Of a stretch of 64,000 bases of DNA, positions 1-10,700 are shown in pieces (the stretch's first letter is position 1; each line of letters opens with the position of its first letter). A model generated the notes under the pieces. It was not told the origin of the DNA. It saw only the letters and a program-made list of their open reading frames with translations, and ran no database searches. Made by a program: the position numbers and the translations under genes. The stretch is from Bugula neritina (Eukaryota > Bryozoa > Gymnolaemata > Cheilostomatida > Bugulidae), in the NCBI GenBank assembly GCA_964035545.1, contig OZ037771.1, forward strand, positions 9,286,408-9,350,407, in the 5' to 3' direction.

Positions 1-1040
1 GAGCTCCACGCACTATGGGCGGGCTCTATGAGGCCGCGGTCCAGAAGATCCCGTACTTGTCGGCTAACCTCCTTCTCTTTCTCCGGCCCCAGCCTGCGTG
101 TGGGCTGCCGGACAGGGACTGTCCCTGCAGTCAGCGGTATTTCGTGCCTGACAACTCCAGTCAGCCCCACGTCATGATCTCCGCTACTGAACACATCACC
201 GTAGTCGCGTAGCAACTTCGCCATAGCTTGGCGTTCCTTGTTGCTCGCGCAGCCGCCACAGGCTGTTTCATATAACTCCCGGAGATGTGCTGGGACTGCC
301 CCTCGTCCCTGAATAGGGTGTCGAGGGGGTGTCTCCGTCGCGTCACCCAGCGACGGGCCCACGTCCTCTTCCTGGATGGAGTGGAACCGGCCCAGCATTG
401 ACCCAGCTGGGAGCTCAATGGGCTCGGTAAAGGGGTTGACACACTGCACTAAGACCTCCCCTCGCTCAGTTAGTCGGTTTAAACTACTGGCGAGTTGGAT
501 CCTTTCGTGCGCGCCTTCAACGACCCCGAGCCTGGCTATCCGGTTGCTGTTCACTCGGCAGTGGATAGTAGCTCTGGAGCGTCCGGGCACGGTGCAGTTT
601 CGAACTACCTGGACACCGCCCACCAGAGGACGCCCAAACTTATCCACACAGGCGAGTTCTCGCCCGCCCATCAGCACCACCGACTTGCTAAAGTCTATTC
701 GGCACTGGTGTTGCTTCAAGAAGGGCATGCCGAGGATGGCATCTTCCTCCAGTTGGCTTATGACAAAGGTCTCCTGTACAGCCTGGTCTCGGACACGCCC
801 GGGGAGCTCGATAATACCGTAAAAGGGAATACATGACCCGTCTGCCAGGGTGCCATGTTCCCCCGTATATGGTCGTACTCTATCCCTGTCCCGGCGGGGC
901 AGTGCTTCAAAGACTCTACGACTGAGAAGGTTGGTAGTACAACCGGAGTCGAGCAGGAAAGTGACGGCGTTGCCGGCCACCTTTCCGGGTAGGAAATAGC
1001 TCTCTCCATGTGGTTGTACTTTCACCCCCCCCCCCCGCAT
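1..1040 (-). CDS. Ty3/gypsy pol, N-terminal part (retropepsin and start of reverse transcriptase), runs off the window
   Basis: I translated the minus strand from an ATG at 1040-1038 to base 1 and met no stop, so this is about 346 codons of open frame, incomplete at the window edge. The retropepsin active site reads LLDSGCT (Asp codon at 950-948). The usual flap and hydrophobic sheet segments follow, then the conserved linker into reverse transcriptase ending in a LLDRGLIEP-type motif at the left edge. The protein would cut the Gag-Pol precursor and copy element RNA to DNA. The frame opens inside a 12-base G run on the coding strand (C at 1025-1036), just where gag and pol change frame. Length errors in that run could hide or create a frame change. 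Unlike element B, this stretch has no visible lesion. Confidence 0.85.
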   Translation of the reverse strand, partial: MRGGGVKVQPHGESYFLPGKVAGNAVTFLLDSGCTTNLLSRRVFEALPRRDRDRVRPYTGEHGTLADGSCIPFYGIIELPGRVRDQAVQETFVISQLEEDAILGMPFLKQHQCRIDFSKSVVLMGGRELACVDKFGRPLVGGVQVVRNCTVPGRSRATIHCRVNSNRIARLGVVEGAHERIQLASSLNRLTERGEVLVQCVNPFTEPIELPAGSMLGRFHSIQEEDVGPSLGDATETPPRHPIQGRGAVPAHLRELYETACGGCASNKERQAMAKLLRDYGDVFSSGDHDVGLTGVVRHEIPLTAGTVPVRQPTRRLGPEKEKEVSRQVRDLLDRGLIEPAHSAWS

Positions 1041-1328
1041 GTGCTGTCCTAGATGGGTAGGACGGCGGGGGTTTCACCCGTGGTTTGCGGGGTTTCCGGC
1101 GGCGAGGTTGATGCCGGCTGGGTTTGGGGCTCTCCACTGGGCCTTCTGGCTCCATTTCAGTGGCGGGCTCCTCTTCCCGAGGTAACCGGTGGAACCGGTT
1201 GGCGAGTGGCAGGGAGAAGGTACTCGGCCGTTGTGCGGGCCTACTAGTCCTGCGTGGTACCTGCCACTCGGGGGGAGTGTTCCGTCGTGTCCGTACGGAC
1301 AGACGGCGGCGTGTCCCACCATACTCCT

Positions 1329-2195
1329 TTAGTTGCGGCCCGCGGGGAGGGAGAGCGTCCGCGGGCCGTGACAGTTTAACGCCCCCTGGTATTGGGGTCG
1401 TCCTTGCTGTCCATGGTCTCGACCAGCACTACTCCAGTCTGGCCCCACAGGTGTTGGGGGCAACCGCAGGGCCTGACTGGGGACAGCGCCGGCCAGAATT
1501 GTTGCCAGCTGTCCCAGCATCTCTACCATGCGGTCCACTTCGGCTTCCAGCGGGGGGGCTTCGGGGCTTGTTGTAGCCCTGGCAGCACTGACTCCAACTA
1601 CTGGTGGGTTCCGTTGTGCTCGATGCATTTGGGTAGCCAACAGGTAAGCTTCTCCAGCTTTCAGGGCATCTTCTATCCTGGTTATCCCTTTTGCTCGGAG
1701 CTGATGGTGTAGGCCCGGGTCGTTGAGTGACTGGACAAAGCCGTCGTATGTGTGACGCTCTTGGTGTTGTGCGGGCAGATCGCCGTACGCAATCTGTGCT
1801 AGCTTCTTCACCGTCGCGGCATGTTCTTGCAGCGAGGTTCGCGGGGCGCGGCACAGCCTCTGTAGCTTAGTCCTAGCGTCTACTGCGGAGATACCAAAAC
1901 GGGCCCGCAGCGCAGCCAGTATTCCGTTTACGTCCGTTCCCACTCCGTACGGCTTGGCTTGCTCCGTCAACGCCCTCCGCAATTGGATGAGGGCCACTCT
2001 ATGCGGCCATTGAGCAATCTCCATTACTTCTCTAAATTCTTGTATAAACTGTTCGACATCTTCTGACCCAGTAAAGGTGGGAGCTTTCAAGCAATATCTA
2101 TACGCTTCTTCTCCCTCACGATTCACAGGATTACCATCATTTCTACGCTCACCTTCTACTGGGGGTGGTTGCATTCTAGCATTTTCAGTCTCCAT
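1329..2195 (-). pseudogene. Ty3/gypsy gag, frame-broken at the zinc knuckle
   Basis: The 288-codon frame starts at an ATG just inside the primer binding site. It matches the gag of element B through the capsid-like region, including LKAPTFTG, VEQFI, a KPYG motif and an AEGEAYLL-type helix (here KAGEAYLL). Gag would form the particle and bind element RNA. In B the C-terminus carries a CX2CX4HX4C knuckle. At the matching place here (about 1390-1430) the sequence still starts with Cys-Trp in another frame, but the later Cys and His codons are lost and the frame has shifted, so no knuckle can be made. The capsid part looks intact and the RNA-binding part is dead. Confidence 0.8.
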
Positions 2196-2209
2196 CTTTG
2201 ATGTGCACT

Positions 2210-2227
2210 ATCCCACTGCTGCCACCA
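2210..2227 (-). other. Primer binding site, tRNA-Leu type (element A)
   Basis: The 18 bases (coding sense TGGTGGCAGCAGTGGGAT) are complementary to the 3' end of an animal tRNA-Leu including CCA, as I recall that tRNA. One base separates it from the LTR end at 2229. The same 18 bases occur in element B at 13084-13101. Confidence 0.75.
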
Positions 2228-2228
2228 C

Positions 2229-2534
2229 TGTTATGATTTCCAGAATTAGGGTCGATGTGCAACCAAGAGAGTCTATTTATTACTAGAAAAACTTCACCGT
2301 GATAAGTCGAGTAGATATCGTTATATTTTAATACAAGAATACATAATAAAAACTAACATACAACAGTTAATAATACGCACGTCTATTTAATTTACAGCAC
2401 TATCCTCAACTGAGCTAGTAGCACGAAGCTGCTACTATTACTCATAAACAGCCTAGCTAATTGGCTAGTACATTGTTCCGGGTCAATACGCAACCTTGCG
2501 TATTGTGTTGCTGGTAGCTCCACGAGCCACCACA
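2229..2534 (-). repeat. 5' LTR of element A
   Basis: The 306-bp repeat starts TGTGGTGGCTC and ends TAACA on the minus strand, the TG...CA ends expected of an LTR. It adjoins the primer binding site. Its outer 22 bp plus the neighbouring atatt are shared with the solo LTR at 4425-4789. The 3' LTR is outside the window. Confidence 0.8.
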
Positions 2535-2570
2535 ATATTATATATATAGTTTGAAAAGACTAGAATTTGT

Positions 2571-3803
2571 TTGCCTATAATGAAGCTTGAGGATTTTAGG
2601 TAAGAATGGCGCAAGTAAAAATGCCACAGGTACTAATGGCACAAATAGAAAAGTAGGTAAAAATGGAACACTGGTGTAAATTTCCCAAACCCAACCCCCC
2701 ATTTCTAAACCCAAACCCCCCATCCTCAAATCCAAACCCCAAACCTCAACCCTAACCAATATTGATTCAGAGAGGTTTTCTCAGTACCTCTTACAAACAT
2801 GGCACTCTATTAGCTGTTTTAACTAAGGTTTTTCAATTACATAAAACAGCTTATAACAGTTAAAACTGCTATTGCATTGTTAACTCTTATAGGTAGGTAA
2901 GCCACATTTTGCAGGTACAGCAGCATTAAAGTTCACACGTTTAATTCTTCAAGTTAAAAAGAAGTCTTGTCTATACATATCTAACAGGAAAATATTATTT
3001 AATGTGAAATCGTTGGACATAGACCTTATTGTCTAATAAGCTATAAACTATAGTTTTCCACACATTCTCTTCTAAAGCTGTTTGCAATTCTAACAGGGTG
3101 AGATGTGGATGAACTGATCAGTTTGTATCAAAGTTTTCCAAATTAGTTTTAAATAAATTTATGGACTTTTATGTATTTAAACACACACACACGCACACAC
3201 ACAGTTTTGCAACTAAAACATTAATTTGTTATTACCTGTAATATTTTCAGGGGCTTATAAATTACAGTAAGTGTGCCACACTTTATATTTATTTACACGG
3301 CAGATTAGAACTGTTATCATGTTTTTATCTTATATAGTTTTTTCTGTTTAGGTCTTCATAGTGCTTGCAGAATTCAATCTACATAAGATGTGTACAGATT
3401 AACATTTAGTAACATGATCAATATTTGAATTAGGAGTTATTAGCTATCAGGAAAGTAATGCTCATTACAAGAACATAAGTAAGAAGCATTGTGATAGGTA
3501 AAAATGGCACTGCAAAAATGGCACAGGTAATAATGACACGGGTAATAAAGGCACAAATGACAAAGTAGGTAAAAACGACATTTATTTTCAGTATTTGGGT
3601 TTGGGGGTTTGGAATGGGGGTTCAGATTTGGGGATAGGGGTTTGAGTTTGGGGTTTAAGGATGGGGGTTTGGGGTTTGGGAAAATTTTACATCAGTGTGC
3701 CATTCTTGCCTACTTTCCCATTTGTGCCATTATTACTAGTGCCATTATTACGTCTGCCATTTTGGCGGTGCCATTCTTACTTAAAATCAAGAAACATAGG
3801 CAA
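2571..3803. repeat. Fold-back element with G-rich, telomere-like arms
   Basis: Bases 2571-2765 and 3601-3803 form an imperfect inverted repeat about 190 bases long. Both arms carry a series of ATGGCAC-type words spaced by GGTAATAA-type words, followed by a run of C-rich words (CCCAAACCC, CCCTAACC) in the left arm and the complementary G-rich words in the right arm. A third, partial copy of the ATGGCAC series lies at 3493-3580 in the left-arm orientation. The middle (about 2770-3490) is AT-rich with no coding sign and a short (AC)n at 3182-3202. No target duplication was found. No gene is seen between 2535 and 5876. Confidence 0.65.
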
Positions 3804-4209
3804 GTGGTAATTAGTGATGTAATTTTCTTATTATGTTTTATGTATAAAAATACAATATGGCAAATAATAAGGAATTGCTGTCACAATGCATTATTATCCA
3901 CTAGGCAAATAATTTTTTAATTGATATAATAACCCCACTCTCTTTGAAGATGGAGCCACAAGATTTTAAGACTTTGAATTTATTTTTCCTAAAATGAAAT
4001 AATTATTATGTCTACTACGCATTCTGTACACGAAAAAACTCTATGTACAAATATATGCCATGCCAATAAGAAAAAACTCAAGCTACTATGATCTGTAGCA
4101 GATATTCTGATTCGGAGATTTGCACGAGAAGAAACCAGAGTGGTATATACTAGGAGTGTTGACTTTAGGAAATCTTACGGAATCATATGGGCGCCATTAT
4201 GCCAAAATT

Positions 4210-4212
<3 letters not shown>

Positions 4213-4270
<58 letters not shown>
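4213..4270. repeat. (TA)n microsatellite
   Basis: About 29 uninterrupted TA units inside the hAT-type element. Confidence 0.95.
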
Positions 4271-4274
<4 letters not shown>

Positions 4275-4424
4275 CATGGCAAATCTTTACTACAACTTTC
4301 AAAAATAGCATAAATTAAGTAGTATTACCGTGTTTATTTGCATCCAATTCACTAGTCTTACATTTATAGCAACTGTAACGTATTTTGTGTAAAATGGTTA
4401 TTGCAAGCATTATTCAATTCATAT

Positions 4425-4789
4425 TGTTGTATTTTTATACTGTGGGTTAGTGTGCAATCAAGTGACTTTCTGTCCAGTATGCTAGATCAACTTCGCCAGT
4501 GAGGTTCGAGTTATAATAATATATTTTATACAATGATACAATAAACCAGAAACTACATCTATCAGAATACATCAATAGTTATTCTATCCGTCTCTACAGT
4601 TTGCCAGACTACTCCTAACTAACCATCACGCGGGAAGTTACAGCTACTAATAATAGTTAATGATTCTTATTGGTAGGTTGCTGTCTCGGGTCATCTTGTT
4701 AATATACTTAGTGACCCCGTGCTGCACTTAGAAGGAGATTAACATTTCCCCCCTCCGTTATTACGATGGTAGCTCCACGAGCCACCACA
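4425..4789 (-). repeat. Solo Ty3/gypsy LTR nested in the hAT-type element
   Basis: The 365-bp sequence begins tgttgtattttta and ends gccaccaca in the + direction. Its last 22 bases equal those of the element A LTR (ggtagctccacgagccaccaca). A 4-bp target duplication atat flanks it (4421-4424 and 4790-4793). No internal region is present, so it is a solo LTR left by LTR-LTR recombination. Confidence 0.8.
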
Positions 4790-5109
4790 ATATTCACATT
4801 GTAATCACAGCGAAGGTTAAACTTTATAGCTTTGTATTTACGCGCATGATTGAGTTTTAATTTTTTTAATTTTACGTGCATTAAAAATGTGTTTAAAAAC
4901 TTTACCAATAAACAAAACTAAAAAAATACACACATAGAATAAAAAATATAATAAAATTACAAAAGTGGCAAAATTTTTCCTTTATAACTTATATAAACTT
5001 GCGGTACAATCGCGGCATAACGATTTTTCATGCTTTAAAGTCAACACTCCTAAATATACCACACTGGAAGAAACGTACACGCTACTTGTGCGTACTTAAA
5101 TGATTTTAC

Positions 5110-5235
5110 AAGCAGCTCCGAGTTGGGGGTGAAGACGATTTTATTTTGGGGGTCTCGAGTTTGAAGTTATGTCCTCAACTGCAAACTTGGGACCCCCAAA
5201 TTAAAATCGCCATTCACCCCAACTCCGCGCTGCTT
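5110..5235. repeat. Hairpin MITE, copy 1
   Basis: Two near-perfect inverted arms of about 60 bases, each starting AAGCAGC at the outside and holding a GTTGGGGGTGAA and a TTTGGGGGTC segment, meet at a short centre near 5172. It could fold into one long hairpin. A related hairpin with the same AAGCRGC ends lies at 32036-32232. It has no coding capacity. Confidence 0.7.
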
Positions 5236-5465
5236 AAAACCATTCCTACTATCTCGAGCTCACTCTAATTATCATCATGCACTATAATACTAATAGTAAC
5301 AGGCGTTATTACAATCACATTTACTGTGATTATCGTTGATGACTCAATTTTCTTTCAACACCACAATCCGTTGTCCGTGTCGACACGCGACATCTCCTAA
5401 ATTTCCATTCTTTCAATTCATTTTAAGGTTTAGCTGATAATTTTTTACTCACTTTTCCAGTTTTC

Positions 5466-5876
5466 GTCTCATACTCATACTGATAGTGATACTCATACTG
5501 ATACTGATAGTGATACTCCTAGTCCTAAGGCTAATAGTAATAGTAATAGTAATACTAATAGTGTAATACTAAGAGTAAGACTCTTACAGTTACTCTTAGT
5601 TTTAGTATTAGGAGTAAGAGTAACTCAAACTGTAAATCTAACAGGCAATGCAAATAGCCATAGGCATAGCTTATTGTTTATTGGCATTGCCTGTTAGACT
5701 TACAGTTACTCTTACTCTTACTCTTAGTCTTAGTTTTAGTTTATTTAACTATTTCAATAGGCATAGGAATACTATTAGTATAACTATAAGTATTAGTAAA
5801 TGTATCAGCATTACTTTACTTTTATTCTAATACTACAAGTAAGAGTATGACTATTGTCATTGACTATGAGTATTAT
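5466..5876. repeat. Low-complexity (NATAST)n-like tract
   Basis: Three-base words of the type GAT/CAT/AAT alternate with ACT/AGT, giving a loose 6-base period without a fixed unit. Inside is a perfect 14-base inverted repeat (ctaacaggcaatgc at 5638-5651 and its complement at 5684-5697) flanked by further paired words. It borders the left LTR of element B directly. The same type of sequence continues right of that element. Confidence 0.75.
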
Positions 5877-6284
5877 TGTTATGTTTTCTGTTATTGTCGG
5901 TGTATAATCAGATTAACACATGACCAGTAGTTATGCAATCGACCTCACAGATGGGTTGCAGGAGAATAAGATAATATATTTTTACGATAGATACAACAAT
6001 AAAACTTCACATTCACTTCAGACAGTTTTACAACTCAGTGTCAAGTGTTCACTGTTTTTCTGCCCAGTAACAACTGATGCGGGAGAAGACTGTTCCTCGT
6101 GATCTAATCAAGATCTTCATTCTGATTGGAGCTCAGACTGATCATATCACTAGCCACGAGGTCTCCCGCATGGTACGAGGAATATAGAAACGCCGCGATC
6201 ACCTTTTATCACAATGAAAGACGGAAGCGGCGAGCTCCCTCCTTCATCCATATATATATATATACGAATCTGTGAGCCATCACA
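5877..6284 (-). repeat. 3' LTR of element B
   Basis: 408 bp, TG...CA ends (TGTGATGGCTC to TAACA on the minus strand), about 95 percent identical to 13103-13516 by hand count. A TATATATA stretch at 6251-6264 lies where an LTR promoter would be. The plus-polarity tract of the element, TTGGGGGACCG, abuts it at 6285-6295. Confidence 0.92.
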
Positions 6285-6554
6285 CGGTCCCCCAACAGAA
6301 AGCCCACTTTCTGATAACAATCATACAAAAAATGGCGAACATTACATGGGTACACACGTCTAGATAACAGTGATATTAAAGGAGAAAAAGGAACAAAGTA
6401 TTAGGTATATATATATAATGAGAGAAGTGCCACACAGATACATCAGTAAGTTACACAAGAGGGTAGGAGCTGTCATTTACATGATAACAATGCCGTGCAT
6501 CGAGTATGCCCAGGAAGGACGTGACTCAGAGATATTTCCTCCTCAAGGGGGGAA

Positions 6555-7446
6555 CTATTGTTGCTCAGCCTGAGAACGATATTTGGCTTGTCGAGTACAG
6601 AGTCTCCTTTTTATCCGACCCACCGAATCTTTTAACTGGTACAGGCCGGTGGTTGTAGTTAACAGGCTGGGGGCCAGTTGGGTGAAATCCGCCTGTAACC
6701 GCAGGAGCCGCTCTTCTACAGTGGCCAAGTGGGTTGGTCTCTCAGGTTTTGGGGCAGAAGCCCCTGTGGGTGACTCTGCCTCCTCCTTTATAACGTTCTG
6801 AGTTGGTTCGTCCACCTTGGACACAGCCTCGGGCTAATCGGCGACTATGGGAGAGCGGTGTCGGTGGGAGAGCGGTGTCGGGCATACTTCAGCACAGTCT
6901 GAAATCCTTGGGTTAGGACGGCTAGCATTAAAGCCTTTCTAACTAGAGGGCGTATAACTGTCAGGAACTCTGGATAAGTATCAGCATCCACTGTGTGGTG
7001 GACTCCGGGGTGACATCCGCTAGCCATGTGTGCGGTAACGGGGTATGGATAGGATAGCAGGTAATGGGCATTCACGTTCATCTTTAGTGCACGAATAGAC
7101 GAACAATCCTCCTGGCACACTAGACATCTGGTACTTCCGCGCGGCCCCCACACGGCTTCTATCTTTCTTTCCGTAGCCGGCAACACCCACCGCCAACGAC
7201 GGCAGAGTGGCGCCGGTAGCCCTCCGTCTTCCTCCATGAGCGTGGAAGGATGTGGGTGAGGTGCGTGGTCTTGTGACCCTTTGGTAGCAGGTCGAGTGTT
7301 ACCTGAAAGAGTTCAACAGTGTTAGTTACATACACTGAAGTGCCGCCAGCGTTAGACAGCCTGACAGCCCCCCTCTCAGTTAGACACTCGCGATATCTAT
7401 GCCAGTGAAAAATTGGCCGAAAACACGAACTGCAACCGAGAATCAC
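6555..7446 (-). pseudogene. Extra coding-like region between pol and the 3' LTR of element B
   Basis: Three minus-strand frames (7446-7159, 7237-6845, 6824-6555) follow one another, with amino-acid composition and GC content like the element's genes and unlike the AT-rich surroundings. Visible features are a CLVCQEDC cysteine cluster followed by several His residues (CHPGVHH), and in the last frame an acidic, Leu-rich helix-like stretch ending in a basic tail. I do not recognise a family. There is no obvious signal peptide, fusion peptide or membrane anchor, so I see no support for an envelope gene. It may be a third gene of the element, now frame-broken, or captured sequence. GTAAGT- and GTGAGT-type donors on the coding strand upstream (about 7480-7580) would allow a spliced message. 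Confidence 0.45.
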
Positions 7447-7766
7447 TAAGATCTCCTAGTCAGTCCGTGTTCTCACCACTTACTTTCACTGACGGTATAT
7501 CCATCCTAGTTAACTAAGTTGAGTTAGAGCTGACTGATGCAATTTAGTTTCCATACCAGAAGAATATAGTTAACTCACCCCTCGATCCGGTATAGCCAGA
7601 CATACTGAATTTTGGAATGATTACTATGAGTGACTACTAGCACGTCTGCTCTTAACTGCATCAGCATAAGAAAAGACCGGGCAATGTGGTTGTGGCGTGT
7701 GGTTGGGGCACTTCACAACTGGCGGATTAATTTCGCTCGTGGTTCCGCACATGTAAAAGTCAGTTT

Positions 7767-10700
7767 TTACGTGGAGCCCACAACTCCCACAATTAACTGA
7801 TGGTTCTTCCGTATGGCACCCGCTGGACTTACATACTTGCCGCTTTGAACACAGTCACATATGGAGTCTTGTAAGTACGCTGGAGGTTGTCTGGTACGCT
7901 GTCCTCGTTCCAGAGGAGGCGGTGCACTCACCGATGGACTATCAAGTTCCACTGGTGGGACTTCTGGCTCATTAGTGACTATTTCTTCTCTGATTTCACC
8001 GGACGCAGCCCCTCTCTCCGTGGGGGTTTCCACTTCTGGGCCCAGCTCAGGCTCCGGAAGTGACGGTGTCAGACCTGGCGCTGGAGGCGGCGGACCCACT
8101 TCTGCTGGGGGAAGCGGTCATTCGTTTCTTGCCAGGTCCTTTGCCCCCGGCACGACCACCTCATATTTGGGTCCACGCCGCTGTCGCCCGCGCGTTGTTG
8201 TGTGCCTCTGGGGCTCCAACAATGGGGGGCTTCTCCCACCGCGTCGGGGCTGGCCCAATACGGCTTCAAGCTAGCCTCATTCTGGACAAACACCTGTCCT
8301 GAGCGCTCAATCTTGTAGGTATGGTTGGGCCTCGACCACTACGTAGGGTCCCACGAACTTGGGCTGTCACTTAGCCGCCTGTCCGCGACGCATACGATGA
8401 TTGACCATCCACACCCAGTCTCCTACCTGGTAGAGGGGTGGTTCTTCTGAGTCTTCACGCCGCACCTGCCACTGCTTCTCTCGCAGCATTTCGTGTGCGG
8501 CCTTCATCCATTCCACCAGTTGGCTGGCGTACTCGTGGACCAAGTTGTCCTGCTCAGGAACATGGTGGGTAAGGTAATCGGGCACCCAAGTCTCTCGACC
8601 GAGCATTAGGAAGTTGGGAGTCTCACCAGTACTGGTGTGTGAGTATTACGATAGGTACACATGACTTGCGGCAGTATCGTATCCCTTTCCTCCTGACTCC
8701 GGCGGAGGAGCAGACTCCGGAGGGCATCACCCAGCATCCGGTTGTTGCGCTCCACCACTCCGTTACCCTGTGGATGGTAAGGGGTGGTCCTGGTTTGATT
8801 TACTCTCCAGAGGCGGCAAAGGTCGCTCATCAGCTGAGACGGGAATTGAGCGCCTTGGTCTGAATGTATCTGTTCCGGGAGGCCGAAATAGCAGAACACA
8901 TTTTGATCCAGAACCCTGGCCACTGTCGGAGCCGACGCGTCTGGGATAACCAAGGTGTCGGCCCACCTAGTAAAGTGGTCGGTCAATACTAAGATCCAGC
9001 TGTTGCCTCTGGGGGTTGGGGGGCATGGGTCTGACCAGGTCGACAGCTACCACTTGCCACGGCTGTCCAGCATACAGTCTCCGTCGTCCCGCTTCACCAG
9101 GGAGACGGCCATGCTTACTGGCCTGGCAGATCTCGCACTGTCTCACTCACGCCTCATTTTGGGCCAATACCACCGGAGTTGCAGTTTGGCGATCACCCTC
9201 TAGATTCCTGCGTGAGCCTGTTTGTGAGTATCCTAGATTATCTCCCGGCGTATGGCAGCAGGACAGACCACCCTCCTCCTCTCGGGGTGTCGGCTGCTGG
9301 CAGATAGTGTGATAGTCAGTAGCCCATCATCTCCAATCCGTAGCGAGTCCCAAGGCTGGCAGAATAGCCGGAGTTCGGTGCACCCCTGCTTCAGTTATTC
9401 CTTGCTGGGTCGCCGCCCTTCCTTTTTGGCCCGATACACGTCGGCTACCACCCCAGGGAGATTTTCCTGGAGTTTCCTTAGCTCTGTGACGTTATCGGCC
9501 AAAACAGGGTTGGCGCGGAGGCCTTGTACCGCCTCCGAATCCTCGCCAGCTGTTGGTTTGAGTTGACCCTGGTCCTAGTCATACTCTGCTTCTTGGTTAG
9601 CCCGTGTCTCTAAATCGGATCGTAAAGGACCTCCGTCCCTCCTTTCAATACTGAGACACTGCTTGCATCCTTCGTCTGGCCACCGGCTCAATCCATCCGT
9701 ATTGCCGTGTTTCCTATCCGGCCGGTGTTCAATCCGGTAAGAAAACTCGGCCAGGATTTCAAGCCACCTGGCGACTTGGCTGGACGATTCTGCTCTTTTA
9801 CACAACCAAATCAACGAGGCGTGGTCCATACGCAGCCGGAAATTCCTGCTGTACAGATAAGGTCGGAAGTGTTTCACTGATTTGATTACTGCCAGCAGTT
9901 CCTTTCGGGTAGTGCAGTAATTTCTTTCAGCGGGTGAGAGACTTGCTGTAGTAAGCTACTACAACTTCACGGCCTTCCTGTACCTGTGACAACACAGCGC
10001 CAATATTATGGTCACTGGCGTCCGTGTCCAGGATGTACTCCTGAGTGGGGTCGGGGTACGCCAAGACGGGCGCTGCCAGCAGGCAACTCTTGAGGCGATC
10101 GAAGTCTGTTGTTCGACCGGAGACTACTGCCATGCTACCCCCTTTGTGGTGAGCCGGTTTAACGGCTGTGCTATTCCCGCAAAGTCTGGTATGTATTGCC
10201 GGTAATACCCTATCAGGTCCAGGAATGCCCGGAGTCCAGTCAAATCCTGGGGGTAACCCAGTCCTTTGTTGCCCGCACCTTTTTGGGATCCGTCGCCACG
10301 CCGTTTCGACCGATGACGTGCCCCAGGTACTTGACCTCCGCCTGCAACAGAGCGCATTTGAAAGGTTTCAGCTTCAGACCGGCACCTCTGAGTCCTTCGA
10401 AAACTTCCCTCAGACGACTGACGTACGTCTCAAAGTCTGGGGAGATCACGATGACGTCATCGAGGTAGATCAACAGTGTCTTCCAGTGAAGTCCGCTAAG
10501 GACTTTCTCTATCAGCCTCTGGAAGGTGGCCGGGGCGAAAGTCAACCCAAACGGCAACACCTACCACTTCCATAGGCCGTCCCGCGTGATGAATGCCGCC
10601 TCCTCTTGGGCATCGGGACTCAAAGGGACCTGCCAGTACCCGCTCAGCAAGTTCAGCGTACTGAAGTACTTGCTGCCGGCTAGGGCGTCAAAGGATTCAT

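Larger units (their letters stand above)
1..2534 (-). mobile_element. Ty3/gypsy LTR retrotransposon A, 5' half only
   Basis: Read on the minus strand the order is LTR (2534-2229), primer binding site, gag (2195-1329), then protease and the start of reverse transcriptase, which continue past base 1. Coding parts align closely with element B (5877-13516), for example the gag start and the reverse transcriptase entry region near base 1, which matches B near 10810. The LTR is a different sequence from B's, so the two are related subfamilies rather than copies. The bases right of the LTR are atat (2535-2538), a likely 4-bp target duplication whose partner lies outside the window. Confidence 0.9.
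4136..5066. mobile_element. hAT-type non-autonomous DNA transposon
   Basis: The ends are inverted repeats. The left starts CAGAGTGGTATATACTAGGA and the right, reversed, starts CAGTGTGGTATATTTAGGA, with matching continuing through GTGTTGACTTTA (about 32 bases with few differences). An 8-bp direct repeat GAAGAAAC flanks it exactly (4128-4135 and 5067-5074). Eight-base duplications and CAG-type ends are typical of the hAT superfamily. No transposase frame is present. A (TA)n tract (4213-4270) and a solo LTR (4425-4789) lie inside. Confidence 0.8.

Noticed and set aside
161-1322. Minus-strand frames at 442-161, 1009-758, 1155-916 and 1322-1074
   Set aside because: They overlap the true pol and gag-pol junction in other frames. 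The frame with the DSG active site and RT entry motif is the real one.
6285-7760. An envelope gene making element B an endogenous retrovirus-like errantivirus
   Set aside because: No signal peptide, fusion peptide, membrane anchor or Env cleavage motif can be seen. The region is recorded as an unknown third coding region.
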